This document shows positions 5,978 through 6,218 of a DNA stretch of 6,218 nucleotides, in pieces. This stretch comes from JBGSMF01 sp964651475 (lineage in GTDB: Bacteria; Chloroflexota; Anaerolineae; Fen-1058). A program made the translations under genes and the position numbers. Below the pieces are notes generated by a model. That model was not told the origin of the DNA and ran no database searches. It worked only from the letters and a program-made list of their open reading frames with translations. Positions within the stretch are counted from its first letter, which is position 1. Each line of letters opens with the position of its first letter. The DNA lies in contig CAZYXV010000079.1 in the NCBI GenBank assembly GCA_964651475.1, positions 1 to 6,218 of the forward strand, in the 5' to 3' direction.

Positions 5978-6071
5978 TGTCTTTAAAGCTTCTTAATAAT
6001 GTTTGAACAATCTTTTCGTACCATGACTCCAGGTTGAGATTGAACCACGACCTTACGACAAAAAGTTTTCT

Positions 6072-6077
6072 GAGGAG
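6072..6077 (+). promoter_or_regulatory. Shine-Dalgarno GAGGAG
   Basis: GAGGAG ends 8 bases before ATG 6086. An in-frame stop at 6071-6073 leaves 6086 as the only usable start in this frame. Another ATG at 6081, closer to the Shine-Dalgarno, opens only a two-codon frame (atg gaa tga) whose stop overlaps the real start. Confidence 0.75.
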
Positions 6078-6085
6078 TAAATGGA

Positions 6086-6218
6086 ATGATAAAACGGAAA
6101 ATTGTTACCGGTCTGATTATTGCTCTGGCGGTACTGGCGCTAAGCGGTGGGGGCTATTTGGTCTACACGCGCTATTCGTCCAAAACCGTTCTGGCTCAAG
6201 CGTCAACGCTCAAGACGG
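6086..6218 (+). CDS. probable HlyD/MacA-type efflux adaptor, N-terminal fragment
   Basis: Only the first 44 codons are inside the window; the frame is open at the right edge. The sequence starts MIKRKIVTG and continues with a hydrophobic anchor (about residues 8-27: GLIIALAVLALSGGGYLVY), then a short polar stretch ending VLAQASTLKT. A basic start, one uncleaved membrane anchor and a following stretch of the LxTA type is how MacA/HlyD-family periplasmic adaptor proteins of ABC exporters usually begin. No lipobox Cys is present. The diagnostic biotinyl-lipoyl-like and coiled-coil domains would lie beyond the edge, so this is an inference. If right, it would link a MacB-like permease with an ATPase, and a second export locus would start here. 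Confidence 0.55.
   Translation, partial: MIKRKIVTGLIIALAVLALSGGGYLVYTRYSSKTVLAQASTLKT

Larger units (their letters stand above)
5421..6071. other. repeat-rich intergenic region without a firm gene
   Basis: About 650 bases between the membrane-synthase gene and the right-hand adaptor gene. It contains one doubtful small ORF at its left end and four different inverted-repeat elements spaced tens of bases apart, with a 9-bp direct repeat cccctttag (5767-5775 and 5787-5795) between two of them. The last 90 bases (about 5985-6071) are more AT-rich and probably contain the promoter of the right-hand gene, but no convincing -35/-10 pair is visible. Hairpins here could also end transcription from the left, though none has a U-tract. 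Confidence 0.7.

Noticed and set aside
5594..5987. CRISPR array or integron-like cassette array
   Set aside because: The palindromes differ from one another, with no constant direct repeat, regular spacers or cassette ORFs.
6003..6066. Promoter with TTGAAC (6003-6008) or TTGAGA/TTGAAC (6034-6045) as -35
   Set aside because: No acceptable -10 box lies 16-18 bases downstream of any of them.

Overview
The window looks like chromosomal DNA from a Chloroflexota bacterium, probably Anaerolineae-like. This is inferred from three things: a lipoprotein with a Thr/Pro-rich linker behind its lipobox, a small lipoprotein of a type I associate with MacB-like transporters in this phylum, and intergenic DNA packed with GC-rich palindromic repeats of the sort common in these genomes. 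No rRNA or other taxonomic marker is present, so the assignment is tentative. All supported genes lie on the plus strand.

Left part (1-3225): the C-terminal half of a MacB-type ABC transporter permease runs in from the left edge. A 42-bp AT-rich spacer made of six tandem heptamers follows, then a 235-aa lipoprotein with a helical domain and a Gly/Pro-rich tail. Sixteen bases later comes a 610-aa lipoprotein that joins a complete M23 (LytM-type) metallopeptidase domain to a beta-propeller-like C-terminal half. The tight spacing suggests the two lipoprotein genes, and perhaps the permease gene, are co-transcribed; their products would act at the outer face of the cytoplasmic membrane.

Middle (3226-5420): a short spacer carries a perfect TATAAT box and a strong Shine-Dalgarno. 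It leads into a 711-aa fusion of about 13 transmembrane segments with a spermidine-synthase-like Rossmann domain. The Asp of the canonical GGGDG motif is missing, so polyamine synthesis should not be assumed.

Right part (5421-6218): about 665 bp without a firm gene. It holds one doubtful small membrane ORF and at least four different palindromic repeat elements in close succession, one of which folds as a symmetrical cloverleaf. At the right edge a new gene starts with a good ribosome binding site. Its first 44 residues look like the membrane-anchored N-terminus of a HlyD/MacA-type adaptor, so a second transporter locus, related to the one on the left, probably begins here.

I see no CRISPR array, tRNA, rRNA, transposase or phage gene. 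The most notable items are the peptidase-propeller lipoprotein, the altered synthase domain on a membrane carrier, the heptamer repeat and the stacked palindromes. I do not see convincing evidence of a wholly new system.
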